Positions 9,367-14,929 of a DNA stretch of 14,929 nt are shown here, piece by piece (positions within the stretch are counted from its first letter, which is position 1; every line of letters begins with the position of its first letter). The DNA is taken from positions 1 through 14,929 of the forward strand of contig DOIX01000129.1 of NCBI GenBank assembly GCA_003511885.1, written 5' to 3'. The stretch comes from Cyanobacteria bacterium UBA11153. Lineage in GTDB: Bacteria > Cyanobacteriota > Cyanobacteriia > Cyanobacteriales > Coleofasciculaceae. A model generated the notes under the pieces. That model worked only from the letters and a program-made list of their open reading frames with translations. It searched no databases and had not been told where the DNA came from. The position numbers and the translations under genes are program-made.

Positions 9367-9384
9367 TCGGCTGAAAGCCGAGCG
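9364..9384. repeat. Strong hairpin after the PEP-CTERM remnant
   Basis: CGCTCGGCT-GAA-AGCCGAGCG is a perfect 9-bp stem with a GAA triloop, 42 nt past the remnant stop codon. It is followed by AATTTATTA rather than a clean T-run. It may be a terminator of the lost gene or an interspersed palindrome. Confidence 0.5.
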
Positions 9385-9468
9385 AATTTATTATCAGTTG
9401 CTCTTGTTATAACCTGTTATCGTAAAAATATTCTAATACTAATTTACTAAAATAGCGCTACATATTAA

Positions 9469-9498
9469 CCCCCCTAACCCCCCTTATTAACGGGGGAG
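9469..9498. repeat. Interspersed C/G-run palindrome, intergenic copy
   Basis: CCCCCCTAACCCCCCTT followed by ATTAAC and GGGGGAG. The first 17 nt are identical to the copy inside the exoprotein gene at 4784-4800. Confidence 0.75.
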
Positions 9499-9573
9499 CC
9501 AGGATCGCTACTGTAGCAGGCATTTAGAGAATTGATATAAATTGCGATCGCAGTCAATATATAATGTAAGTTG

Positions 9574-9593
9574 CTACTTAAAAGCTTAAGTAG
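9574..9593. repeat. Small inverted repeat
   Basis: CTACTTA-AAAGCT-TAAGTAG is a 7-bp perfect stem in the gap downstream of the DUF1822 gene. No T-run follows on either strand, so terminator function is doubtful. Confidence 0.35.
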
Positions 9594-9600
9594 TTTAGAA

Positions 9601-9677
9601 GCCCCTTAACAAGTAATCCAGTTCCCCCCTTAACAAGTAATCCAGTTCCCCCCTTAACAAGGGGGGTTAGGGGGGTG
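9601..9677. repeat. Tandem 24-bp repeat ending in a C/G-run palindrome
   Basis: The unit CCCCTTAACAAGTAATCCAG plus flanking TT and C bases occurs twice (9602-9623 and 9626-9647). A third partial unit runs into AACAAGGGGGGTTAGGGGGG. The last unit contains the complete inverted repeat (CCCCCCTTAACAAGGGGGG), suggesting local duplication of one arm of an inserted palindrome. It lies immediately beyond the stop codon of the DUF1822 gene. Confidence 0.7.
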
Positions 9678-9700
9678 ATAACTAGCAACATTGATAACTG

Positions 9701-10699
9701 TTAGATTGTAAACGCTTCCGTAATACCGATCTCATCAAGAATTACTTGAAGACTAAAATTCGTTCCCGGTTGCACCCGAAACTGTCTCAATTGAATCCAT
9801 AAATCCATGCCTCTCGATTGTGCTTCCTGAAGATGTTCCCCAGATTCTGAAAGTAACACTAACTTAATATCAGCGGGCAAATAGCGATCGCTTCCAGCCG
9901 GATGGAGTTGTGCTATAATACTAATTCTACTATCTCTTTCTTGACTGATAGCCATCACCAAAGCATTTGATTTATTTCTAAACTGTATCCCCAGATTTAT
10001 CAATTTAGCCCGCACGATTTCCCCATCAGAAAATAGGGCAATACTACTTCCTTTGCGAAATGCTATAGCATCTCGGAATTCCAGTTTATCCGCCGTAAAA
10101 ATATCCTCAATTGCTTGCCAACCAGTTTCAAAAACATTCATCAACCACTCACCCAGATTCACTTTAGGTATAGGTAAAGCCAACTTTTCCAGGTATTCTA
10201 ATAAACTATCCAAAGACTCCAACTGATTAAAGTACAACTCACCCTTACCCGCATTTTTAGCAAAACCCAGCAAATTTGCCTCCCTCTTTTCCTCATCAAT
10301 TTGCACCACAACATAACCGATGCGATCGCACCACACCTCTGGCGGGACGCTACAGATATTTGAACATGGAGATAATTCCGACAAAGATGACTTGCCATCA
10401 GAATTAAATACCTTCACGGGACGACATTCTAACCTACCTAAACCTGGCAAATTTAGATCGGCAATATCCGCACAAAGACGAACAACTGGATGCCAACTAT
10501 CACTATTAGCTAAATCCGTATCAATCTCCATCAACTGTAAATAATCCCGCACCGCCAAAACAGCCAAAGTATTCAGATAAACCTGCTCTTTTTTGTCCAA
10601 AGTAGGTTGTTGATCCGCAAATTTATGAGCCGTTTTAATTGCCGTCTCAGTAATCGGCATCGGCATAGAACTGCCTAGTAAAATGTTGGTATGTGTCAT
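9701..10699 (-). CDS. DUF1822 family protein
   Basis: A 332-residue protein resembling DUF1822, a family known mainly from cyanobacteria with no established biochemical role. Recognisable blocks are YLNTLAVLAVRDYL (about 41-54), VPPEVWCDRIGYVVVQID (118-135) and WLMNVFETGWQAIEDIF (185-201). There is no signal peptide or membrane segment, so it should be cytoplasmic. The ATG at 10699 is chosen; a TTG at 10741 would begin inside a tandem repeat, and ATGs at 10666 and 10660 are possible alternatives. It follows the sigma-like gene by 119 nt on the same strand. In my recollection, DUF1822 genes often sit next to sigma-like genes in cyanobacteria, so regulation of that factor (for example as anti-sigma or adaptor) is a reasonable but untested inference. 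Confidence 0.82.
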   Translation of the reverse strand: MTHTNILLGSSMPMPITETAIKTAHKFADQQPTLDKKEQVYLNTLAVLAVRDYLQLMEIDTDLANSDSWHPVVRLCADIADLNLPGLGRLECRPVKVFNSDGKSSLSELSPCSNICSVPPEVWCDRIGYVVVQIDEEKREANLLGFAKNAGKGELYFNQLESLDSLLEYLEKLALPIPKVNLGEWLMNVFETGWQAIEDIFTADKLEFRDAIAFRKGSSIALFSDGEIVRAKLINLGIQFRNKSNALVMAISQERDSRISIIAQLHPAGSDRYLPADIKLVLLSESGEHLQEAQSRGMDLWIQLRQFRVQPGTNFSLQVILDEIGITEAFTI

Positions 10700-10738
10700 A
10701 ATTAGCTGATACTCTCTACTCACTACATAATTGCCGTT

Positions 10739-10790
10739 CAAACTTTGCGCCCTTTGCGCCCTTCTTTGCGCTCTTTACGTTAAAAATAAA
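10739..10790. repeat. Short tandem repeat (TTTGCGCCC type) between sigma and DUF1822 genes
   Basis: Degenerate tandem copies of TTTGCGCCC/CTTTGCGCT occupy most of the 119-nt gap. Such short repeats are common in filamentous cyanobacteria. The position within a likely operon suggests an insertion or slippage product; it carries no coding signal. Confidence 0.6.
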
Positions 10791-10818
10791 CCACCGCTAA
10801 CCAAAAATACATCTCTCC

Positions 10819-11448
10819 TTAAAGATATCCCCGATCTTCGCCAAATTTTCGCAACCGAGGTAAACATTGACGCTGGTAAAAATTCGCTAGCGTAGAAATT
10901 GAACAATCAAACTCCTCCGCTAGAGACTTCCAAGCAGTCTCCGGCGGTAAGCGACGGAGAATTAAAATTTGACAAGTTAAATCTGGACGACCTTTAATAT
11001 GAATATTCCCTAATTCTCCATCAGGATCTCTCTTTACCCAATCTATAATGTCGTCCAGAGTCGGTGGAATAGGAGCAGGAGCAGGTAAATTGTCTATAGG
11101 ATTGGTTTGATTTTCGGAATTTGGTACTGGTAGAGGCATTTCGATATTGTTTTTCTCATGCTGTATCATCTCAAAATCTAGTAATCTTTTTTTCAGATAT
11201 CCATCCAACCAAGTCGTCACACTACTTCTTTCTGGATCGTATTGTTTTCCGGTATTACTTTCACAAAGATTCCGACATAAATATAACCAAGTTTGTTGTA
11301 GTGCGTCTTCATAATACGGCGTATTTTTCCTCCATAGTTTGCGAGATTTAATAATAGCTTGTACCAGCCGATTTAAGCTTTGACGGCGCTGGATACTCCT
11401 AGGTTTATACTGACAGGTTTGACAAACAAGCGAGTTGAACTCATCCAT
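10819..11448 (-). CDS. Sigma-70 family (ECF-like) RNA polymerase sigma factor
   Basis: A 209-residue protein with the two-domain layout of small sigma factors. Residues about 24-95 fit region 2 (YYEDALQQTWLYLCRNL, then SSVTTWLDGYLKKRLLDF). A Pro-rich linker (about 105-132) follows. Residues about 160-203 fit region 4, with a helix-turn-helix in AWKSLAEEFDCSISTLANF. Regions 1 and 3 are absent, as in ECF factors. It would direct RNA polymerase to a specific promoter set. An N-terminal CxxC (Cys9, Cys12) is unusual and could bind metal or respond to redox state, but no second pair in a classical zinc arrangement is evident. It is the first of five same-strand genes and is divergent from the 105-residue membrane protein. 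The family is diverged, so its promoter specificity cannot be read from sequence. Confidence 0.72.
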   Translation of the reverse strand: MDEFNSLVCQTCQYKPRSIQRRQSLNRLVQAIIKSRKLWRKNTPYYEDALQQTWLYLCRNLCESNTGKQYDPERSSVTTWLDGYLKKRLLDFEMIQHEKNNIEMPLPVPNSENQTNPIDNLPAPAPIPPTLDDIIDWVKRDPDGELGNIHIKGRPDLTCQILILRRLPPETAWKSLAEEFDCSISTLANFYQRQCLPRLRKFGEDRGYL

Positions 11449-11495
11449 AAGTTAACTTTGATGGTGGTGTGACTCCTATCCTTCATTTAGTTATC

Positions 11496-11520
11496 TGGCG
11501 AAATCCCAAGTTTTTCGCCA
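11496..11520. promoter_or_regulatory. Inverted repeat upstream of the sigma-like gene
   Basis: TGGCGAAA (11496-11503) is perfectly inverted as TTTCGCCA (11513-11520), 48 nt from the sigma ATG within the divergent promoter region. It could be an operator or a leader hairpin. The GCGAAA core also appears in the motif 46 nt to the right. Confidence 0.4.
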
Positions 11521-11540
11521 AATTACCAGTTAAGTAATGT

Positions 11541-11577
11541 AAAGTTTTATGAACAAAAAAGTAGCTGCGAAATTTTC
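11541..11577 (+). promoter_or_regulatory. Weaker copy of the TTTTGTAACA/TGCGAAA motif
   Basis: AAAGTTTTATGAAC (11541-11554) is followed 11 nt later by TGCGAAATTTT (11566-11576). The second half matches the copies at 9135 and 12271; the first half and the spacing are less conserved. It is about 115 nt upstream of the membrane protein at 11691. Confidence 0.3.
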
Positions 11578-11690
11578 CCCAATTCCACCGATATATATAT
11601 AGATGTTCAGAGGGAGTGGCTGTCTCCTGTTCCCCTTTACCTCTGCCCTATTTACTAGATAGCTATATTGATTTCAAGGAATTTACAGTC

Positions 11691-12008
11691 ATGATGAGAT
11701 CTCTGCTTGCAAACTTTCTCCTCACACCCATATTTATATTGGTAGCAGTCTTTTTAGCAGGAATCACCCCACCAATCGGTACTAACAACTCGAAGTCAGC
11801 GACAAGTCAAGTAATTGATCTCACTATATTAATCTTGAATCTAGAGATGGGTGTTTCCTATGTGGCTGTGATGGGGTGGCGTATTTCCAGCCTCAAGTCA
11901 GCAGAGATTGAGGAGCAATGTCTGGATTGTCATAAACAAATTCAGGAAAAAGAGGTACAGATAAAAGCAGTTATCCAATCTTTACACAGCCAGATTAAGG
12001 CTAACTGA
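11691..12008 (+). CDS. Small two-helix membrane protein with coiled-coil tail, function unknown
   Basis: A 105-residue protein I do not recognise. The ATG at 11691 is chosen because AAGGA lies about 10 nt upstream and the preceding in-frame residues are not protein-like. Hydrophobic helices are at about 9-25 and 41-62, separated by a short polar loop. Residues 68-103 are charged and heptad-like (SAEIEEQ, QEKEVQIKAVIQSLHSQ), a probable coiled coil. Charge distribution suggests both ends are cytoplasmic. A CLDCH sequence (77-81) matches the CxxCH haem-c pattern, but in the predicted cytoplasm it is more likely chance or a thiol/metal site. It is transcribed divergently from the sigma-like gene, leaving open a regulatory link. 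Confidence 0.6.
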   Translation: MMRSLLANFLLTPIFILVAVFLAGITPPIGTNNSKSATSQVIDLTILILNLEMGVSYVAVMGWRISSLKSAEIEEQCLDCHKQIQEKEVQIKAVIQSLHSQIKAN

Positions 12009-12031
12009 GATCTGGTCGCGATCGCAATAAT

Positions 12032-12169
12032 CAACTGAGATCTTGCACTATTATCAATAGTAGGGAGGCAGAGCCTCCAAACCCTCGTAACCCTCGTTCC
12101 CAGGTTCAACCTGGGAACGAGAATCTAGAGGCTCTGCCTCTAGTTGCAAATGGTGCAAGATCTCAATTG
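12032..12169. mobile_element. MITE-like element with 21-bp terminal inverted repeats and nested hairpins
   Basis: CAACTGAGATCTTGCACTATT (12032-12052, here 21 nt read as CAACTGAGAT then CTTGCACTATT) is inverted at 12149-12169 with two mismatches. Between the ends are three consecutive palindromes: GGAGGC-AGA-GCCTCC (12064-12078), CGTTCCCAGGT followed by its inverted arm (12095-12119), and CTAGAGGC-TCT-GCCTCTAG (12125-12143). There is no coding potential. An additional AACTGAGATCT lies just outside at 12003-12013. It looks like a non-autonomous transposable element; no related transposase is in the window. Confidence 0.65.
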
Positions 12170-12244
12170 AAACCGACTTTAGCTATTAGACAGTTGTTTT
12201 AACCACTGTCGGGTTTTCTGGCGCGTTTTGAGACTCCTTTTGTA

Positions 12245-12285
12245 AACTTTTGTAACAATTGCGAAACTGCTGCGAAACTTTTACG
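12245..12285 (+). promoter_or_regulatory. Promoter-like motif upstream of the PEP-CTERM gene
   Basis: CTTTTGTAACAA (12248-12258 region) is followed by TTGCGAAAC and then TGCGAAACTTTT (12271-12282); GTAAC to TGCGAA spacing is 14 nt. It matches the motif preceding the PEP-CTERM remnant (9111-9146). It would leave a leader of over 200 nt before the ATG at 12504, which includes a possible hairpin (CACAGATA with TATCTGTG, 12334-12366). Confidence 0.4.
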
Positions 12286-12503
12286 AAATCCACTGATAAA
12301 AGAACAGAGGGTAAAAAGAGTCATCTACAACAACACAGATACGAAGCTAACAGACTTTATCTGTGAGGGGAAATTTAGTGCAATTTGCCTCTGACAATTT
12401 TGGGTTTAGTTTCAGCATAATTGCTGATGAATTTAAGAGAGAGAATGTACGTCCCCACTATTTCAAATTCTTGATAGGTTCAACATCAAAAGGAAAAAGT
12501 AAA

Positions 12504-13277
12504 ATGATGAATTCCACACTTGTAAGGCATTCAACTCTACTAGCTGGTGTAGTTACTGCAATTAGTTTATCAATTTTGACGGATACCGCTAATGCTGCCA
12601 CTATTGTCAATGGAGGATTTGAAACCGGAAATTTTTCAGGATGGACTCTTGTCAATCAACCTGGTGGTAGTGGTAACTGGTTCGTTACAAGTGGTAGCGT
12701 TTCTCCTCAGTCTGCTCATTCAATTCCACTGCCAACTGAAGGAACGAAATTTGCTGTCACCGATCAATCTGGTCCAGGTTCCCACGTCTTATTTCAAGAT
12801 ATCTCACTAGAGGCAGGTTTTCAACACATACTATCCTTTAACTGGATTGCTGAAAACTGGGATGGGCGAGGACTTTTTAATCCTGGAACTATGAATCAAA
12901 ATACCAGACCTAACCAACAATTCAGGATCGATCTTGTTCCTGTTGGATTTACTAACTGGTTTGCTCCTTCTTCCAGTGCTGGAATCCTCACCAATATTTT
13001 AGCTCCCGTTGCTCAGAATGCTCCAGTCAATCAGTGGAATAACCTAACATTTGATTTGACTCCTTGGGCAGGTTCTACCGTGAGATTGGCGTTCAGAGAA
13101 GTTGACAACCAATGGTTCTTCAATGCTGGGGTTGATCAGGTTAAGATAGCCTCCACTCCTGTTTCCGTACCCGAACCTAATTCTACATTAGGTTTATTCG
13201 TACTTGGATCATTAGGAATCGGTGCGATCGCAAAACGCAAGCTGAACAAAAAAAACCAGGATGACAACCTCAACTAA
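12504..13277 (+). CDS. PEP-CTERM sorting-domain exoprotein
   Basis: A 257-residue exported protein. The ATG at 12504 opens a signal peptide (1-31, ending TANA before ATIVNGG) and has AAGGA upstream; a GTG at 12363 would add 47 unlikely residues in front of it. Residues about 32-215 form one beta-rich domain starting NGGFETGNFSGWT, a typical opening of cyanobacterial PEP-CTERM exoproteins with a carbohydrate-binding-like fold. The C-terminus has the sorting signal: VPEP (222-225), a hydrophobic stretch (229-242), and KRKLNKK. In known systems such tails are processed by an exosortase in the inner membrane; no exosortase is in this window. The tail continues unusually far with NQDDNLN. A decayed second copy of the 3' end lies at 9240-9366. 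It may take part in sheath or extracellular matrix. Confidence 0.88.
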   Translation: MMNSTLVRHSTLLAGVVTAISLSILTDTANAATIVNGGFETGNFSGWTLVNQPGGSGNWFVTSGSVSPQSAHSIPLPTEGTKFAVTDQSGPGSHVLFQDISLEAGFQHILSFNWIAENWDGRGLFNPGTMNQNTRPNQQFRIDLVPVGFTNWFAPSSSAGILTNILAPVAQNAPVNQWNNLTFDLTPWAGSTVRLAFREVDNQWFFNAGVDQVKIASTPVSVPEPNSTLGLFVLGSLGIGAIAKRKLNKKNQDDNLN

Positions 13278-13397
13278 TTGATGTCAGACTTCACGAAATA
13301 CTCCTGATGGTGTGCTGTGCGATCGCCTTTACCTAATAATGCGATCGCATTTCCTCTCCACCGTTTTCTTAAGAACATTTCTGGCGACGGATCGGAA

Positions 13398-13418
13398 ACA
13401 AATAACTAACAACTAACT
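13398..13418. repeat. Short repeat copy 1 (ACAAATAAYTAACAACTAAC)
   Basis: The 21-nt stretch recurs at 14216-14236 with one mismatch, and similarity extends weakly upstream. It ends 6 nt before the start codon at 13425 and replaces any ribosome-binding site there. The type resembles short heptamer-like tandem repeats of cyanobacteria. Confidence 0.55.
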
Positions 13419-13424
13419 TAAACC

Positions 13425-13613
13425 ATGTGTCCTGCAACTATTGTATTTTGCTTATTTATAATCTTGCTAACTTGCTTAAAACCCAAATTTTTCTGGGAAA
13501 GCAATGAAGTTAGATCGATGAGGTATCGCCTAGGGGATCGCGGCGCTAGCATTTTTTACTATGCCATTGGCGGTGGTGCTTTAGCTATAGGCTTAATAGT
13601 GTTAGGTCGTTAA
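13425..13613 (+). CDS. Small two-helix membrane protein, function unknown
   Basis: A 62-residue protein with hydrophobic helices at about 4-17 and 44-60, separated by a polar loop (KPKFFWESNEVRSMRYRLGD). The layout, with PKFFW after the first helix and a Gly-rich second helix (IGGGALAIGLIVLG), resembles small two-helix membrane proteins of the DUF6199 type; this is a tentative match by appearance. No ribosome-binding site is visible before the ATG. It stands 38 nt before another small membrane protein gene on the same strand, so the two may form an operon. Confidence 0.55.
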   Translation: MCPATIVFCLFIILLTCLKPKFFWESNEVRSMRYRLGDRGASIFYYAIGGGALAIGLIVLGR

Positions 13614-13651
13614 TTTTTTCACCAACCATAATCTACAGGGAGATTGTTCCG

Positions 13652-13990
13652 ATGATAGTTTTATTCCTCGAAAGTATTATTAACATCACATCATTCATTT
13701 TAACAATCCTCAGCGCTATACTTCTATCGATCGGTTTACTGGGATCGTCATCTCAGCGAAGATCCTGCTCTCAGAGGAGGCGAGCAAATCTATTTTCTAA
13801 GTTAGCCCATAGCTTTAAATCCTTCTGGAAGGAGGGAAAATGTCATGCTCTCAACCGGGAATTACTTCAGATAGTCAGGGATCGAGATATTGCTAGTAGA
13901 TTGGTGATGTCAGCAAAACTCAACTATCCTGGCAAATCAGAAGAATGGTATTTGGAAAAAGTGATTTATGATTTAAGGCGCGGTCGTTAA
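13652..13990 (+). CDS. Single-helix membrane protein with conserved cyanobacterial C-terminal segment
   Basis: A 112-residue protein with a good ribosome-binding site (AGGGAG, about 10 nt before the ATG). One long hydrophobic helix (4-30) is followed by an Arg/Ser-rich stretch (33-46), so the C-terminus is likely cytoplasmic. The last 46 residues (LNRELLQIVRDRDIASRLV, then YPGKSEEWYLEKVIYDL) resemble a short segment I recognise from many uncharacterised cyanobacterial proteins (A-RL, hydrophobic, YPGKSE-WY-EK-IYDL-R). No activity is known. It follows the 62-residue membrane protein gene by 38 nt. Confidence 0.7.
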   Translation: MIVLFLESIINITSFILTILSAILLSIGLLGSSSQRRSCSQRRRANLFSKLAHSFKSFWKEGKCHALNRELLQIVRDRDIASRLVMSAKLNYPGKSEEWYLEKVIYDLRRGR

Positions 13991-14109
13991 TTATATCAGA
14001 ATCAGACATAATATCGGCGTATACTTACCCTGAAATTTTTAATTTTTCCACAGCCCCTGCTCCTTTTGGTAGAGGTTGATTCCGTATAATATACCCTGCG
14101 ATATCTTCG

Positions 14110-14194
14110 CGCTGCTCCTTGCAGATCGCATTTTCTGATAATATAGGGCGCGATCGCGAAACGCTGCTCCTTGCAAATTGCATTTATTCAGAAT
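14110..14194. repeat. Direct repeat pair, 33 bp each
   Basis: CGCTGCTCCTTGCAGATCGC (14110-14129) continues with ATTTTCTGATAAT. The second copy starts at 14162 with CGCTGCTCCTTGCAAATTGC and continues with ATTTATTCAGAAT. The offset is 52 bp, and the first 14 nt are identical. Confidence 0.6.
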
Positions 14195-14272
14195 TTTATT
14201 GACAACAGACGAAAGACAAATAATTAACAACTAACTCCAATTCAGCGTCTCAATCCTCAAACTCACCGGAGA

Positions 14273-14310
14273 TTAGAAGTCGGGTTTCTTCTATGAAACC
14301 CGACTTCTAA
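14273..14310. repeat. Perfect 16-bp hairpin
   Basis: TTAGAAGTCGGGTTTC (14273-14288) and GAAACCCGACTTCTAA (14295-14310) enclose a 6-nt loop TTCTAT. There is no T-run on either side. This palindrome type (AGAAGTCGGGTTTC) is, as I recall, frequent in cyanobacterial genomes, so it is called an interspersed repeat rather than a terminator. Confidence 0.7.
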
Positions 14311-14483
14311 GTGCGATTTCCCCCCCCCACCGCCTTAGTCCCTGTCAAAAAATCTAATTTTGGTTAAATTAAAGAAAATATAGCAATTATCCCATTTCTC
14401 TCTAGCAAACATCCAGATGAGAGAGATTGGGTAATGGAGAGATGTAAGTCACCAATAATTGAGATCGTCGGGATAGAAGCAAG

Positions 14484-14929
14484 ATGCTCGAACCAGAACA
14501 TATATTACACGATCGCTACCAGCTCAAGGAAAAACTCGGACACAATGCCAGCCGCCAAACCTGGCTAGCCGAGGATATCCAGACATCACCGCCCCAAAAA
14601 GCGATCGTCAAGCTGTTATCATTTGGCGGTGATGTACAATGGGACGATTTAAAACTATTTGAGAGAGAAGCCCAGGTACTCAAACAAATCGATCATCCCC
14701 GGATTCCCAAATATCGGGATTATTTTCATATTGACGATCGTTACCTCTGGTTTGGCTTAGTCCAAGATTATATCCCAGGTTATTCCCTCAAGCAACTCCT
14801 GGAGATGGGGAAACGATTTAGTGAAAAACAAATTCGGAAAATTGCCATCGATATCCTAAATATTTTAGAATTTCTCCATCAACTCAATCCACCTATATTA
14901 CATCGCGATATTAAACCAAGTAATATACT
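14484..14929 (+). CDS. Serine/threonine protein kinase, N-terminal part (runs off the window)
   Basis: The first 148 codons are present; the gene continues past the right edge. The kinase fold is clear: start of the N-lobe RYQLKEKLG (11-19), ATP-anchoring Lys43 in AIVKLL, probable helix-C Glu62 in FEREAQVL, HPRIPKYRDYF, hinge region LVQDYIPGYSLKQLL (92-106), and catalytic HRDIKPSN (140-147) with Asp142, Lys144 and Asn147. The Gly-rich loop is degenerate (GHNASRQTW, only one Gly), a pattern seen in one branch of cyanobacterial Hanks-type kinases. The activation loop and any C-terminal sensor or membrane domain are outside the window. It should phosphorylate Ser/Thr on unknown targets. Confidence 0.92.
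   Translation, partial: MLEPEHILHDRYQLKEKLGHNASRQTWLAEDIQTSPPQKAIVKLLSFGGDVQWDDLKLFEREAQVLKQIDHPRIPKYRDYFHIDDRYLWFGLVQDYIPGYSLKQLLEMGKRFSEKQIRKIAIDILNILEFLHQLNPPILHRDIKPSNI

Larger units (their letters stand above)
13991..14483. other. Gene-free 490-bp stretch before the kinase gene
   Basis: The stretch contains a direct repeat pair (14110-14142 and 14162-14194), a second copy of a short repeat (14216-14236), a 16-bp perfect hairpin (14273-14310) and a run of nine C (14320-14328). An antisense open frame at 14039-14230 is made largely of the direct repeats and has no recognisable domain. The kinase promoter should lie in the AT-rich part (about 14350-14460), but no clear -35/-10 pair can be assigned. 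Confidence 0.5.

Noticed and set aside
9601..9677. CRISPR-like array
   Set aside because: The units are adjacent 24-bp tandem copies with no spacers.
12363..12503. GTG start giving 47 more residues on the PEP-CTERM protein
   Set aside because: The ATG at 12504 has a ribosome-binding site and opens directly into the signal peptide.
14039..14230. Minus-strand 63-codon frame
   Set aside because: It is largely formed by a direct repeat pair; no domain or ribosome-binding site is seen.
14273..14310. Rho-independent terminator
   Set aside because: The stem is perfect but no T-run follows on either strand; it fits an interspersed palindrome better.
1..14929. tRNA, rRNA or CRISPR loci
   Set aside because: No cloverleaf, rRNA-like conserved stretches or regularly spaced repeats were recognised by reading; a covariance-model scan was not possible.

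Overview
The window looks like chromosome of a filamentous cyanobacterium. The evidence is frequent GCGATCGC (HIP1) sites, many cyanobacterial-type interspersed palindromes, and gene families that are largely or typically cyanobacterial (DUF1822, CHAT fused to a haemagglutinin-type exoprotein, PEP-CTERM protein, CHAT-TPR membrane protein). Genus cannot be settled by eye; an Oscillatoriales/Microcoleus-like organism is a guess.

Layout. Positions 1-440 are gene-free and consist of repeats, including a long imperfect palindrome cut by the window edge. Positions 440-11448 hold five genes all on the minus strand. In transcription order they are: an ECF-like sigma factor (11448-10819), a DUF1822 protein (10699-9701), a CHAT-transmembrane-TPR protein (8899-7088), a secreted FecR-like/TPR protein (6932-5817), and a 1795-residue two-partner-secretion exoprotein ending in a CHAT caspase-like protease domain (5827-440). 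The last two overlap by 11 bp. An 800 bp gap (8900-9700) separates DUF1822 from the CHAT-TPR gene. It holds a plus-strand promoter-like motif, a terminator-like hairpin, the decayed 3' end of a PEP-CTERM gene, and several repeats.

From 11449 rightwards genes are on the plus strand: a 105-residue two-helix membrane protein, a 138 bp MITE-like element, a 257-residue PEP-CTERM exoprotein, two small membrane proteins (62 and 112 residues), about 490 bp of repeats, and the first 148 codons of a serine/threonine protein kinase that runs off the window.

How the genes may work together (inference). The five minus-strand genes place one component in each compartment: sigma factor and DUF1822 in the cytoplasm, a membrane protein with a cytoplasmic CHAT protease and a periplasmic TPR domain, a periplasmic FecR-like/TPR protein, and a cell-surface exoprotein carrying a second CHAT protease. 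This looks like a candidate trans-envelope protease/signalling pathway. No TpsB outer-membrane transporter is encoded here. A motif of the form TTTTGTAACA-N14/15-TGCGAAAYTTTT lies upstream of the PEP-CTERM gene and its decayed copy, with a weaker version upstream of the 105-residue protein; it could be a shared promoter.
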